Numbered from the stretch's first letter, positions 1 through 12,805 are shown. The stretch is DNA of 64,000 nucleotides from Chlorocebus sabaeus (GCF_047675955.1 NC_132913.1:74953236-75017235), one strand, 5' to 3'. Notes: a model not told the origin generated them from the sequence alone. Program-made: numbers and translations.

Positions 1-1090
1 CCATATTTGTAATTATGATTTTTTTCTTACATCCTTTTTGGGATGATTGGTAGTAAGTTCACTGAAATTGATGTTTCAAATGCAGAGAAATTATTTTAGT
101 ATTTAATGTGAAATTTTAGAGTGAGATACATGAGTGAATACAGGGACTGTCATTTCAGGGTCAATGTGAATGCAGGGAACTGCCCTCATAATTACAGGCT
201 GATCCTGACTGCATTATATCCCATGATGAAAGTCCCTCATTCTAGACTTTGATAAATAATGCCATGTGGCAGTTTCCAGTTTCAGCATCAGCAAATAGAG
301 CCAATGTGCCAGGTGCAAGCTGAGATGATGTTTCAATGCACAACAATTTGGATGCCAACGTTAGTGCTTTGCTTCCTCTGGTTCAGCTCATCTTTCTGAT
401 ACTGAGCTGTTACTGGGTCAGTGCTCTGGTGATATGAGGTCAAAATAAATGAAAGTCATTGTGGGTGATTCTTGCAGGACACATATTTTTGCACAAAAAG
501 CTGTCAACTTTATTGCTGCTTAATATGTTCCTTTTCAAAGTTAGAATCTTGACCTCTTTGAAATTTCATAGGTCGAGTGAGTGGATTTATAGCACCTGAG
601 AATTATTACGTCAACTTATAAAGTAAGGAAACACAAACTTTAGATTTTTTTGAGAAAAATGAGAAGACGTGTTTGCTTCCAGCATAATTTTACAGTTGCC
701 CTGACTCTTTTAAAAGGTGTAGCTCTTTGAAAGAATGCTTTGAAGACAATAAACAGGCTATAGAACACAGCACCCCAGGTCTCTTGCCTCAGACACTACG
801 TTCCTTAAAAGAAAAATGACCCTGCTTCTTGCCTTTTCTTACACAAAAAAAAGTCTGCCAAGTTTAGCAATTATATGCTCCTGCAAACTAGGACTAGACG
901 TACTTACACCCAAGCTCTGATATAATTTGCGTGTACTGAATCTTCACTGCCTGAATGAAAACTATGAGCTGAAATGCTGCGTCAGAGCGACAGAAATTCT
1001 CTCAAAGACTCTCTGAGGTTATAATCCTCAGTAAGCTGGAATAAACTAACTTTAATTATTTAAAACCCTGATTTTTCTTTAGTCGAACAT
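1..1090. other. Unannotated AT-rich sequence
   Basis: No repeat family, RNA gene or convincing reading frame is recognised here. The stretch is AT-rich and mostly single copy in appearance, with short homopolymer runs only. It ends where a MaLR LTR begins. Confidence 0.5.
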
Positions 1091-1492
1091 TTAACTAGTC
1101 TTTGTTTTTGCATTGCTGTAACGGAATACCTGAGGCTGGGAAATTTACAAAGAAGAGAGGTTTATTTAACTCGTTCTGCATCTGGTAAGGACATCAGGCA
1201 GTTTGACTCATGGCAGGGGAGGCATGGGGGCCAGTGTGTGCAGAGATCACATGGTGAGAGAGGAAGCAAGAGTGAGAGGGGAGATGCCAGGCTCCTTTTC
1301 AAAACCACCTCTTAGGAGAACTAGAAGAGCAAGAATTCATTACTGTGAGGGTGGCACCAGCCCATTCATGAGGGATCTTCCTCCACACCCAGAATACCTC
1401 TCATTAGGCACTACCTCCAATACTACTGAAAACCAAATTTTAATACAAGACTTGGTGAGGCTGAACAAACCAGACCAAAACTATAACAACAT
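1091..1492 (-). mobile_element. Solo MaLR LTR (MSTD/MLT1-like), antisense
   Basis: On the minus strand the block begins with a terminus of the type tgttatggtttgg and ends in a segment with 'cctcaggtattcc' and AATAAA-like sequence, the typical layout of ERVL-MaLR LTRs of the MST/MLT1 group. Reading the plus strand one meets 'tacctgaggctggg', 'tttacaaagaagagagg' and 'attactgtgagggtggcacc', all hallmark segments of these LTRs in reverse. No internal region or partner LTR lies next to it, so it is a solo LTR. A 97-codon plus-strand frame inside it is not a gene. The exact subfamily (MSTD versus MLT1) is not resolved. Confidence 0.8.
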
Positions 1493-4400
1493 CTAATCCA
1501 AAGCTATATCAAGTATGTTCCTCAGAACTATAGTTCTATAAGATGTTAGTAGCTGTTGCATGATGTCATTGGCATGTGTAATTTCTTAACCATTCATACT
1601 TAAATTTTCACAATAATTTCCCAAATACTTTTCAGTAAATTACCTTTTTCCCAGGGTGCATTTGAAAACAGAGGCTGACACAAACTTTCATGCTAAAATT
1701 TTGTTGATGAATATCATGCAAAGGAAGAAAACACAGAAGGAAAGGAAATGAGGTAGAGAAGGAGGAGAAGCAAATACAAGATAATGCATTCCCAACCTAC
1801 AAGAAAACCAAGATGTTGACTCTGTCATGCAGAATACCTCTAGAGAGACAGTTTAAAACCACTGCTCTTTGAATTGTCCTAGTTCCTATCTCTCATTAGC
1901 CAGTCCTTCCTGCACAACATTAAATCATCCACTCTTTAGAATGGTGTTGACCATCTTCTCTTGACAGCATCTAGGGGAAGACAAAGCTGCCCCTGGTATG
2001 GTCTTCTTGACACTGAAGTTTCTGTGACTCCCATAGGGAAGCTTTTAATGGAGATCATGGAAACCCACTCCTTACCTGAGCATAGGCTGAGACTACTGTC
2101 TGTGTTATGAGACTGTGGCTTTGTGACAGAACTACTACAAGAGCCTGCTGACTGGCAAATTAGTCCATCAGTAGAAGCCTGGAAGGCAGGTAGTGCTGAG
2201 CTAAGTTTGTGGAAGGTATAAACCAGGTCCAACACATAATATGTGTATATATATATGAGAGATATTGAGGGGAGAAAAAGGGGACTTCTACTGAAGTTAA
2301 AGGGACTTAATCAATCATCCCTTAGACCTCATTCAACCAGTAGTAGTAAAATAAATTCGGTGCTTGTCCATCTAGCAGAACTTGGCAAAGAAGTTTTCAA
2401 CAACTAAGTTTGCAACCCTTGACTTCTCATGCACTTGAGGATATTAAAAACTATTCAGTTGAAGTGTTTTTTAAGATAGAGCTATAAATTTGTTGTGAGG
2501 GGATCATGCCTTCCCCTTACCTCAAATGTAATAATAAAGACTCACACAAGGCCACTTGGAGAATTTTAGAGGTGTTACTAAAGTTTGAACATTTGGTGGA
2601 CACATGAACTAGTGTTTCCTCACTTGGAAAATGCAAAAGGTTTTCTGTGACAACAAAGTCATGATCTGCGCTGGTTTGGTAAAAGGTGTGAAATGACTAG
2701 TCCAAGGGCTGAATTTACCACTAGGTAATCGGAGAGGGAGAGAGAATGAAAGAAAGAGCCAACTCCGGAGAATCTATTTGTACCAGAAGCTGAAGGAGGA
2801 GTCACAAATGTCCAGGCAGATCTTGTGTCACCTTTGCCTTGGAAATATAGATGACAGATCTTCACTTAATTCAGACTTCATCATCATTTACTTATTTCCT
2901 CATATCTCTTTAACCTTGGTGTTTTTAGATTGGGTAGAACAAGAAGCTGGTCTAGCTGGGATAGGGAAGAAGTATAACTTTAAATTTAATTGAGAGTTCT
3001 TTTATTAAACCTGTTTGGGTACATTAATTTTAGAATGAGGCTGTTTCAACACTAAGGTGAGCAGAGAAGATTTGTTAGTGAAGCTTGAACATCTGTGGAG
3101 CCTACCCAGATTTTATCCTGGATAGAGACAAAATGTTGAATCAGTGCTATTTTTTAAAAAAGCAACTAAAATGTCCCCAAATATGGAACTACTAAATAAA
3201 TTGAAATGCCCATACTATGAAATACAAGAGAAGTTTTAAAGTTGATGATGGGGAAAATGATCACAAGTAATATTTAAAATTAGTTTAAAAATATAGCATG
3301 TAAAAAATTCATTGTTGTATCTTTCAATAGATATGCTCACATATACACAATGAATTTTTTATTTAGTTGCTTATTAAAAAAATAGCACTGATGAACATTA
3401 TTGAAGAAGATTTTTACTTTGATTTCTGCAGTAAGCCTTTTAAAAACTTCATGTTTTTTTATTATTATTAATTACTTCTTGTATTTCATGTCCATCTATT
3501 TTGCTTGTACCCATTGTTCTCGTCCTTATGGCATAGTCTCTGACCACTGACAACTAGACCACTAGTTCATTGGTTTTCTCTTACTACTTCTGGATAAAGA
3601 TAATTTTATCTGGTGTGGGTAAAGTTGTATTAGGCTCTGTAAATCGTTTAATTGAACACTTTGGCATCATCTTAGATTTTAGTCTTTGGGAACTGCTTCT
3701 TATTCAATGATCAGCAGAAGTAGTACTCAAGGAAGAATGTGGAGCTAAAGTATTCCTGGAGGGAAAATTTGATCAATTTTTTAATCTCTGAACTTAAGCA
3801 TTACAAGCTAAAAGTTCTATAATTAATTTGGTTTTGCATCTCCTGAAGTTGCATGTTATTAGTGTTAGTGACCTCTTTTCTATTCTACTATTAATCAGAA
3901 TAACAAAGACCATCTGGTAAAAGCCACATCACAGGGAAGTCCCATTACCCACAGACTTTCTGTGCGTAGTTCCAATTGGATTTACACCTCTTTGCCCTAT
4001 TTCATCTAAATGATGTCGTCCACAGAAATGACTTGGCTCTTACATGCCTACGGTCTTCACAGCTGGGTTCTAAGAGCCATATAGAGAAAGGGGAAGAAAG
4101 AATTGAATCATTTGCAATGAAGTCTTTCATGGAAATTGTAAATGTTCTGTTAATTGCCCTATCATTTTTTACCTTTGGATATATTGATTTGAATAGAACA
4201 AAACCAAAGACTATTTAAAGTTTTGTAATTATGACAGGATACCACTCATCTATTCATTTTCCCTCCGTATAGTTAATTAAAGTAGTTGTAGTAAGAATAA
4301 AGTTTTATTTTCCTCATTTATGCTTTTTAATGGAAAGAACATAAAGAAATTTAATATTCTAGCAATCTATCCAATATTAAAAATGAGAATCTAAATAATA

Positions 4401-4903
4401 AACTCAATTGTTTGCTTGTTCTCATATGAAACTTTTGAATATTTAGAGATGGCATTTCAATATTTCTTAGTTATTTTTCTTCTTACCAATGAACATTATT
4501 TTCAAAAATAAAATATATTATTTAAGTACCTAAACTAATTTTAATAAATATCTTCTCTTTTCTAAAATACAATCATGTAATTAATTGCATTAACTGAATC
4601 ATAATCTGGATTTGTTTCTCATTTTCACCTTTTCTTCAAATCATTATTTTCAAATACTTTGTGAATGATACAGTTGTTCTTCAGAGCCTTAATAGCCATA
4701 TCATTCTGGATTAAAATGCTTGTCAATCATTGATCTCAATTTCACATCTAATATCTAAATTCAGTTCACACAAATAATAATTGCAAATTACCTTCTTGAT
4801 AGAGGAGAAATTTCATAGTCAGATACTCTGCATAGATAATGGCTTAATTTATTTATATTGTTTAATCAACATTTTTCAAAAATAGTCTTTATTGAAAACA
4901 GAA
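1493..4903. other. Unannotated region, mostly unique
   Basis: No supported gene. The part from about 1660 to 2240 is less AT-rich and could be an old unrecognised LTR or DNA-transposon fragment, but no family is evident. A perfect 14-bp palindrome (agaactatagttct) lies at 1524-1537. Around 3160-3300 the text resembles the 3' region of an old L1 or L2 copy (phrases like 'aactactaaataaattg'), but too weakly to annotate. Short AT microsatellite sequence is present near 2238-2256. Confidence 0.45.
3302..3360. repeat. Perfect 14-bp inverted repeat
   Basis: The arms aaaaaattcattgt (3302-3315) and acaatgaatttttt (3347-3360) are exact reverse complements, separated by 31 bases. The next flanking pair (3301/3361) also matches. 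It is a possible cruciform or hairpin or the ends of a small unknown MITE. No target duplication is obvious. Confidence 0.6.
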
Positions 4904-5208
4904 GGCCAGGTGTGGTGGCACATGCCTGTAATCCCAGCACTTTAGGAGGCCGAGGTGGGTGGATCACCTGAGGTCAGGAGTTCGAGACCAGCCTGGCCAA
5001 CATGGTAAAATCCCATCTCTACTAAAAGAATACAAAAATTAGCTGGCATGGTGGTGGGCACCTGTAATCCCAGCTACTTGGGCGACTGAGGCAGGAGACT
5101 CACTTGAACCCAGGAGTTGGAAGTTGTAGTAAGCTGAGATCACACCACTACACTCCAGCCTGGACGACAGAGCAAGACGCTCAATAAAAACAAACAAAAA
5201 AAGAAAGC
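4904..5208 (+). mobile_element. Alu SINE (AluS-like)
   Basis: Full-length dimeric Alu starting 'ggccaggtgtggtggc' with left arm, A-rich linker, right arm and an impure A-rich tail. The A and B box region of the Pol III promoter is present near the 5' end, with mutations. Imperfect target duplications gaaaacagaa (4894-4903) and gaaagcagaa (about 5203-5212) flank it. Divergence suggests an AluS-age copy. Confidence 0.93.
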
Positions 5209-5800
5209 AGAAAATAAGAGATTTCAACAGTCTGTTTAGATGGGAATAATGAAAGTATATCTTATAAATGCATTAGGATAAAACATTATTGTTAATTTAA
5301 AGATTGCATATAAAGACATTCTTCTTACTAAAGTTTTATAGATCTACGCATTTGATAATTTGTTTTTTTCTTACAAGATGTCACTGGTATCATCTGAAGA
5401 AGTCATATAATAAAAAACTAGTTATCATACTTTAAATATATCATGTTCTTCATGACTCTTCTTTCAAGAATAAATGTGTAATTTCTCTCTCTTCTTGATA
5501 GAAGACAGAAGGAACTCCAATGCTGAGAAAACAATAATATACAAGGGCAAAAAAGATTTAGAGTTATATTTTGATATAGAAAGTCATAGACCTCTTTCAG
5601 GTTGAGGCAGAAAAAGTTGTCTTTAGTAAATATAAGATGCAAACCAATCACATGGATGGCTTCATTGAAGCAAAATGCTAGATATCTTAAGGAGATATAA
5701 TGAACTACATCCTAATAACACAAAAGATGCAAAAATATCTTTAAACAGATTACTCTAGATTTAAGCAAAAAAGTGTTCTGTCCTTGCAATAAAGATTATA

Positions 5801-6191
5801 TTAGGTTGGCACAAAAGTAATTGCAGTTTATGCCATTGAAAGTAATGCCATTACTTTCTTTTCTTTTGAGACAGAGTCTCACTCTGTCACCCAGGCTGGA
5901 ACCCAGTGGCACAATGTTGGCTCACTGCAATCTCTGCCTGCCAGGTTCAAGTGATTCTTGTGCCTCAGCCTCCCGAGTAGGACATGCACCACCTCACCTG
6001 GCTAATTTTTTGTATTTTTAGTAGAGATAAGTTTTAACCATGTTGGCCAAGCTGGTCTGGAATTCCTGGCCTCAAGTGATTCACCTGCCTTGGCCTCCCA
6101 AAGTACTGGGATAACAGACATGAGCCACCGTGCCTGGCCAATGCCATTATTTTTAATGGCAATACCTGCAGTTACTTTTGCACCAACCTAA
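5801..6191. mobile_element. MADE1 mariner MITE, split by an Alu
   Basis: The left terminus ttaggttggcacaaaag begins at 5801 and the right terminus is its near-perfect inverted copy, ending at 6191 with cttttgcaccaacctaa. TA dinucleotides flank both ends (5799-5800 and 6192-6193), the Tc1/mariner target site. The two halves (5801-5853 and about 6140-6191) together make the roughly 80-bp MADE1 palindrome. Intact MADE1 copies are known sources of miR-548 family hairpins. Here an antisense Alu sits in the middle, so the arms lie about 290 bp apart. Confidence 0.92.
5854..6139 (-). mobile_element. Antisense Alu inside MADE1
   Basis: The plus strand shows a T-rich tail followed by 'gagacagagtctcactctgtc' in reverse-Alu order, ending 'gccaccgtgcctggcc'. 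The target duplication aatgccatta occurs at 5844-5853 and again at 6140-6149, and both copies are MADE1 sequence, which proves that the Alu inserted after the MITE. A 66-codon frame across it (5821-6021) is ordinary Alu translation. Confidence 0.93.
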
Positions 6192-6379
6192 TATAAAGTA
6201 GCAGCATATCATGTAAAATATGGAAAATATAAATACAGCTAAAATGACTGAAACAAGTGAGTAGTATGTTTATTTATTAAAATACTATGTTAATAATTAA
6301 ATGATGTTTAACTTTGATTTGTAGATGAAAGGAGTTGCTACTAAAATTAAATAATTTATATCCTAAGTTTTGTATGTTA

Positions 6380-6520
6380 GCAGGGTGCTCTGCCATGTGC
6401 CTGTAATGCCAGCTACTCAAGGGGCTGAGGCGGGAGAAACCCTCAAGACCAGGAGTTCAAGACCAGCCTGGGCAACACCCTGAGACCCTGTCTCTAAAAT
6501 AATCAACTAACTAAATAAAT
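6380..6520 (+). mobile_element. Alu monomer (FLAM-like)
   Basis: Single-arm Alu-like sequence with 'catgtgcctgtaatgccagc', 'gctgaggcgggag', 'agaccagcctgggcaac' and 'tgagaccctgtctct', followed by a short (TAAA)-type tail. It has only one arm and is diverged, as in fossil left Alu monomers or a truncated AluJ. Confidence 0.7.
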
Positions 6521-7041
6521 AACATTTTGTGTTGCCATTTTTTGCATATTACACTGCATTCATTGAATAGTATGTAGACTATCTCTTAAATGAGGTATAC
6601 CTTTCAAACTTCAGTTCATCTTTTATATTGCAAGGCATCAGAATGTGATGGACTGTGGTCCAGAAAACTTGAGCTTTAGTCCTAATTTTTTTACTAATTC
6701 ACTATGTAGAACAAAAACACATCAAGAATAAAAACAACAAAAAACCTAACAATTTATTTACCGTAGTTTTGATACTCCATGTCTGTTAAATTATTAGTTT
6801 AGTCTTGATAAGTCGTCTCTAAGATCTTTTATATTTTTAATAATCTATTAGTTGAAAGAATGAGAAAAATAAGCTAGTTCAGAATCTAGTATTTTATATT
6901 ATATCAATTTAATTTTAAATATGAAATGTTTACTATGCAGAAAATCATATAAGCCTGTACTTACTACGTGGTAACATATTTAATAATTACAAAAATATTT
7001 CAATGATGAAATGGTAAAACTCTAACTAAAAAAAAATTAAT

Positions 7042-7365
7042 GGTCTGGATGCAGTGGCTCACACCTGTAATCCCAGCACTTTGGTAGGCCGAGGCAGGTG
7101 GATCGCCTGAGGTCAGGAGTTTGAGACCAGCCTGACCAATATAGTGAAACCCCGTCTCTACAAAAAATTAAAAAAAAAAAAAGGCTGGGTATGGCTGGGT
7201 ATGGTGGCAGACGCCTGTAATCCCAGCTACTAGGGAGGTTGAGGCAGGAGAATAATTTAGACCCAGGCCGTGGAGGCTGTAGTGAGTTGAGATTGCTCCA
7301 TTGCACTCCAGCCTAGGTGACAGAGCAAGACTCTGTCTCAAAAAGAAAAGAAAAGAAAAAAAAAA
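7042..7365 (+). mobile_element. Alu SINE with internal duplication
   Basis: Dimeric Alu from 'ggtctggatgcagtggc' to an AAAAG-rich tail. At the start of the right arm the segment gctgggtatg is duplicated in tandem (about 7184-7204), a small replication-slippage event next to the A-rich linker. The 89-codon minus-strand frame here is Alu translation. Confidence 0.92.
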
Positions 7366-8173
7366 TGTTGGGGCAGATTTTTCAAAACGTTTTTATCTTT
7401 CAGATATATTTGGTGGTGCTGTTATTATTCTCTGACTCATTGACTCTGTTGGAAGAAATTGTTATCACAGCAAACCTAATTTTTCAGAGAGGAAACAGAA
7501 CTTGCTGCTGCAAAAAGGGGAAATGTAGAAAAATATGACAACTTCCATCCTATTCTTCTCATCTCCGTATCTTTTCCTCATAAAGGCGTGTCTTGTTTGA
7601 ATATCGAACTTGGTTTAAGATTTGACATTTCTAATTGAACTCTTCTGACTTTTTTCTTAGAAAATTCCTGTTCTCAGGAGCACACATTCTCTACTTATAT
7701 AGGTGTAAAGTGACTCAAAACCAGCTCTATCCATGCAAGGAGACACAATAATTTTAGTGTTTGATATGGGAAGAAGAGCATTAGCAAGCCCATTTGTCCT
7801 GAGAACAAAGCTTGTTTCACCAATCACCTCTATCTGCATTTTCATCTCTGATCATCTTACTTCTTATTTCATGGTCTTAAACTGTGTATTATTGGCTACC
7901 TGTTTCACATTTTATTTTAGTATCATTAAAGCTCTTGTGCTCAGTTAACACTTGCCTATAACACTGTTCACACTCCTGGATCTTAGGAGGAAAAAACCCT
8001 GAGTGAGGAATAATTTGAGGAAATTTAATAATTTCATAACTTAGTCAAGATTTTGAGTCAGTTTGCACTTGGTTCTCCTCTGACGTTCTCCCTATTTGAG
8101 TAATTTGCTCTTACTCCTCACTTCAAAGAACATACATTATACCTCAGTGTTTTTTCCCTATGTACTCGGTCTT
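7366..8173. other. Unannotated unique sequence
   Basis: No repeat family or gene recognised. Overlapping short frames on both strands at 7657-7948 lack start context, domains or recognisable homology. Confidence 0.45.
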
Positions 8174-8357
8174 TTTATTTTATTTTATTTTATTTTATTT
8201 TATTTTATTTATTTATTTTTTTTGAGACAAGATTTCACTCTGTCATGAGCAATCACAACTCACTGCAGCCTTGACCTCCTGGGTTCAAGTGATCCTCCCT
8301 CCTCAGCCTCCTGAGTAGCTGGGACCATAGGCCTGTGCTACCACACCTTGCCTTTTA
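8174..8357 (-). mobile_element. Antisense Alu monomer with (TTTTA)n tail
   Basis: A run of TTTTA units (8174-8222) represents the former A-rich tail. It is followed by 'gagacaagatttcactctgtc' and a single reverse Alu arm ending near 8357. The usual 'cccaggctggagtgcag' segment is deleted. It is either a FLAM-type monomer or a 5'-truncated old Alu. The pentanucleotide array is a likely length-variable microsatellite. Confidence 0.8.
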
Positions 8358-10698
8358 ATTATTTTCTCACTGTTTAGCATCTTTGTCTTTGTAAGCTGGG
8401 TTCTTGACGACTATCATAATAGTTCTGTAGTTCTCATATCCTATCTTCTACCTATTAGTTTGTTCTGTTATAATACAGGTATTTTATGCATATATGCAAT
8501 AAAACATGACATCATAATACTGGTATTGATGATTTTATAAATATATGAAATAGATTTTATTTACAGGTGGATTTGAAACACTTTATTTTGGTGACTTTTG
8601 AATGTCTGTTTTTTTAACTCTTGGAGAAAATGAGGGCAGTCAGATTTATGAGACTTGTTTTAATCTCCAAACTCCCCACAGCAATTTCTCAAACGCAATT
8701 TATTTCACCAATGGTTTCCAACCAGCCTATGTCTGCCTGGCTGATTATATCACCAAAGAGGCACAGAAGTACTGCCTGGGATTTCTGCTTTGAGTTCTCC
8801 CAAAGCTAAAGTCCTTGTACATATTTTCATGGTTCAAGCTGAAGACAGAGTAAGTTTAGTGTGTGTGTATGTGTGTGTGTATCTATCAATAAAGTCCCTG
8901 GGGAACTTGCTGATGGGATGCTGGTTGGAACCCAATGCTTGCCTGCGTTCTCCTTCTCTTGTTGCAGTGTATCATTTGCCTTTAAACAAAAGCCTAGAGG
9001 AGTATGTCCTGTAGAGTGTGGTGAGTTTTGAAAAGATTTTCGGATATCTGAATTTGGGAAATCTTTACATTATATATTGGGAGATTGAATTAAAACCCTC
9101 TCAGGATATTATCCTTATGAAAGAGAATTGACCTGAAGACTTAGACTTCATTAATGAGAGATAAATTATGTTTTCTGAGTCATTCAGCAGATATAGAACA
9201 TAAATGCAGAAATATAAGTGAGGTGAAAAATTACAGCTAGTACAAAAATAAGTATTTTGTTAGTACAAAAATTTTGTGCTGGTATTGGATATTTCAGCTG
9301 TCTGATTCCATATAAGTCCTAAACACTGGGTATTACAAATGTTCGGAGTTTGTAGGTGACTTTTGATTGTCTATCTGATTATATGATGCTGCAAGAAAAA
9401 TAATTACTGACAAGCAAGAATGATATTTTGTCATAAGACAGTCTTGACCACTGATTGGTCAGAGGCTTGAGTGTGCTATAAAAGTTAACTTTAGCAGGTC
9501 TGGAATTAGCCTTGGCTTTCTTACTGAAATAAGAAACACACATGTATGGTACTGACCTCTGGTCAAGGTATTAAATATATTGATTAATAGGGTTGCTTTT
9601 TGACCAGGAGTCTGAGGACATATAGGGTAGTTTGTCCTAGCTTGTCAGCATTGGTTACTGATTACAAAGAAATTGATTAATGATTTGAGCTTGCGCTCAG
9701 TGAGATCCTCGAAACACTCTGCTTTTGAATCTGGCTACTTAGCAGGAATATGCCTAAGTACCCAGCACTTTCTGAACATATATGGGGCTTTTTAGTTTGG
9801 AAGTGTTCTATGCACAACTTCTTTCTATTGTCTAATGATGATTTCCTTTTGCTATTATGGTCTACTTACACTAGCATATATCATAGTACATATGAAACAT
9901 ACACCTAGCATGTATCATAGTACTTTCTTCAGGCCTAATTTCTAGCTATTTGAACCTCCTTCTGTTGTCTTTTCTAATCCTGTGGATCTAATCCTGAGAT
10001 CTTAACCTCTACTAGAATTTCCCTTTCTATGAAGAACAAAATTATATTTCTCATAAAACTAACAAGAATAGAAAACAAAACAAAATCTTTTCTCTTCTAA
10101 GTCCGTTACTGTACAACTAAAAGAATTTCTTAAAGTATCTAGAATTAATCACCTTTGCTATATTAATGTCCTAAATCAGAACCTACACGTTTCTGTTGAG
10201 CTAAGGTAATCTGTAATTTTGGATTATATAACCTTAGAACTGGAAGAAACAGTTGTATTGATGTTTCCTAAGACATTATTGTTCCATTCTGTAACTTCAA
10301 CTCCTACAGTGAATTGATTCTATATGTATTCAAAAATGGTATCTTTGAATTACCACAATGATGAGAAAAGAATGATTTCACAAAGCTTCGTGAAAAAGTT
10401 CTAACAATTGTTTATCTTAGTAGTAAATTCAATAGGTAAATCATATTTAGTGTTGTCAAATTGGCTTAAATATTTTACATTTAACTTTATCCTAACATCT
10501 GATTTATAATTTAAATATGTCCAGGCAAATCTATATCTATTCTCATATTATATAAAAGGAATCCTAAAATTATTCCCATTTTCAAGATACATTGAATTTA
10601 AATTAATCACAGTAAGTATACATAAGTGTAAGAATATCTAAAAATAATTTTGTGAGTAAATTAATGTAAATTTATTCAGAACAAAAGAAAGATGTTTA
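8358..10698. other. Unannotated region
   Basis: No gene or clear repeat. A short interrupted GT tract lies near 8859-8880. A local near-duplication of a 'tagcatatatcatagtac' type segment occurs at about 9871-9925. The overlapping 62-63-codon frames at 8602-8809 and 74-codon frame at 8790-9014 show no recognisable domain. Confidence 0.45.
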
Positions 10699-11010
10699 GG
10701 CCAGTATAGTAGCTCATGCCTGTAATCCCAGCACTTTGGGAGGCTCCGTGGTAAGCGAATCACTTGAGGCCAGAAGTTCCAGACTAGCCTGGGCAACATG
10801 GGGAAACCCCATCTCTACTAAAAATATAAAAAATTAGCCAGGCATGGTGGTACACATCTTTAATCACTGGAACCCAAGAGGCAGAAGTTTCAATGAGCTG
10901 AAATCATGCCACTGCACTCCAGTCTGGGTGACAGAGCAAGGCTCTGTCTCAAAAAAAAAAAAAAAAAAAAAAAAAAAAGAAAGAAAGAAAAAAAAGAAAT
11001 GAAAAGAAAA
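10699..11010 (+). mobile_element. Alu SINE with right-arm deletion
   Basis: Starts 'ggccagtatagtagctc' and runs into an A28-type tail with AAAG repeats. The right arm lacks the stretch normally between 'cctgtaatc' and 'cttgaaccc' (junction near 10864). Moderately diverged, AluS or AluJ age. Confidence 0.92.
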
Positions 11011-12504
11011 AAAACTGGTTTAAGTGACAGAAATAAATTCAGTATTGAGCAATTAATTGAAAACAGACTTGATATTAATCCATAAAAATTTATTTCTTTT
11101 GATATCATTCTCTATTTTTAACTTTTAGTAGTTTGATTTTAAAAAAAAGCAAAGTGATCAAATTCTCTTTATAATTGTGTGATTTAAAATACATTTTATT
11201 TGATCAAATCTAGAGACAATTAAATGTAAAAGGCTCTTACGGAACTTTTCAAAGGGAATTGATACAGAGGATGAATATTACAAAATGGTTTAACTTTATG
11301 CCATGTTATTCTTAAGAACTAAATTTTTTTTTTTTTTGAAACTTCCTTATATTCCTACATTCCTCAGGCTATTCTAGTGTCTAAATTCTTGTAAAACGAG
11401 ACTTTTAAGGACAAATTTCTTCGTATTTTTGTTACCTGTTTTTGAAAACTTATTTCAAAGCATATAAATTGTGACTTCATAACTGACATTTAAACCCACT
11501 GTATATATAAAGGACATGAAGTACTTACTAAAGACAGAACAAGAAATGGAAAGAGAATATACAAGTGAGAGTAAGTAAAACTAAGATTTTAGAGAAGAAA
11601 CTTTTTTGAAATTATAGACAACACAAGAAATGCCTTTTAAAAATAGTAGAATCTAGCTATAATTGAATCTTAAATTATTTTTCCTAAAAACTCCATGTAT
11701 ATTAATGCCTATTGCAAAACCCAATTATTTTGAAATGCATATTGCACAAACAGTTCCGCATATTCTCTAAAAGAGAAGAAAGTTTTATCTTTGAACATCA
11801 CAAACTGAGCTCTGAGGATTAAACATCTATTTCATTCTTCCAGAGAAAGAGGCCCAGACTAACCCCTTCTGGAAAATGCATGTAAACTAAAGGGAGATCC
11901 ATCCACCCTTGCCAGACATGCAGAATCCTGAATAGCAATGAACAGATTCCTCTTTTTCCTGGGTACTCTGCGAAAGTGTTTGAGTAAAGAATAATTGCAT
12001 TTATTTCTCCTCCTCCTCTTTTTCCCTTCTTCTTGTTTTTCCTTTTGTGGTAATTATTACCAGATACGATTAACCATAATTTGACATTATTCTTAATGGC
12101 TATTACTGTATTAAGTATATTCTGATCAATTAAGCCATGTGAGTCACAAATTAAAGAACAAATCATCACATTAATTTATGTGGTAGTAAATTCTGGAGCT
12201 GCCAAATCTGCACCGAGGGAAGACTCTGAGGGAAGACTATGAAGATTTGACGATAAACTGTTGAAAAAGAAGATCATATGTAAACAGTAGGCACAAACAG
12301 TTCACCTTGATCTATAGGATAAAGAGTAGAAACTTTCATCCACTTCAATATGTACTGTCTACTCTCTGTAATAATTTGTTGTTTTATCAAAACCTTCCTT
12401 AAGATTCATTATAATCTGATGCCACCTGGATAAAAATCTTGGTATGGTATGCGAGGTACTGAACAAAAAGAGATGGGACTTGAAAGATAGCATCAATTGA
12501 TGTA
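11011..12504. other. Unannotated AT-rich sequence
   Basis: No repeat or gene assigned. A T14 run occurs near 11324-11338. A 116-codon minus-strand frame (11819-12169) has no recognisable domain, and its only notable stretch is a Lys/Gly-rich run from a purine-rich tract. I do not treat it as a gene. Confidence 0.45.
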
Positions 12505-12805
12505 TTTTTTTTTTTTTAATTTTTGTGAGGGAGTCTCGCTCTGTCACACAGGCTGGAGTGCAGTAGTGAGATCTTGGCTCACTGCAACCTCTGCCTCCCA
12601 GCTTCCAGCGATTCTCCTCTTCAGCCTCTCCGGTAGCTGGTATTACAGGTGCCCGCCATCACGCCTAGCTAATTTTTGTATTTTCAGTAGAGAAAGCATT
12701 TCACCATGTTGACCAGGTTGGTCTCAAACTCCTGACCTAAGTTGATCTGCCCGCCTCGGCCTCCCAAAGTGCTGAGATTACAGGTATGAGCCACTGCACT
12801 TGGCC
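12505..12805 (-). mobile_element. Antisense Alu SINE
   Basis: Poly(T) followed by a full reverse Alu: 'agtctcgctctgtcac', 'ctcactgcaacctctgcc', 'gctaatttttgtattttc', ending 'gagccactgcacttggcc'. Full length, AluS-like divergence. Confidence 0.93.

Noticed and set aside
7037..7306. Protein-like frames over Alus (also 5821-6021, 49786-50013, 57576-57851, 61534-61779)
   Set aside because: These are the familiar peptide translations of Alu elements (for example 'WDYR' and 'SASQVAG' type strings) and not genes.
11819..12169. 116-codon minus-strand open frame
   Set aside because: No recognisable domain, composition driven by AT- and purine-rich tracts, no splice or promoter context. This length is expected by chance in 64 kb on six frames.
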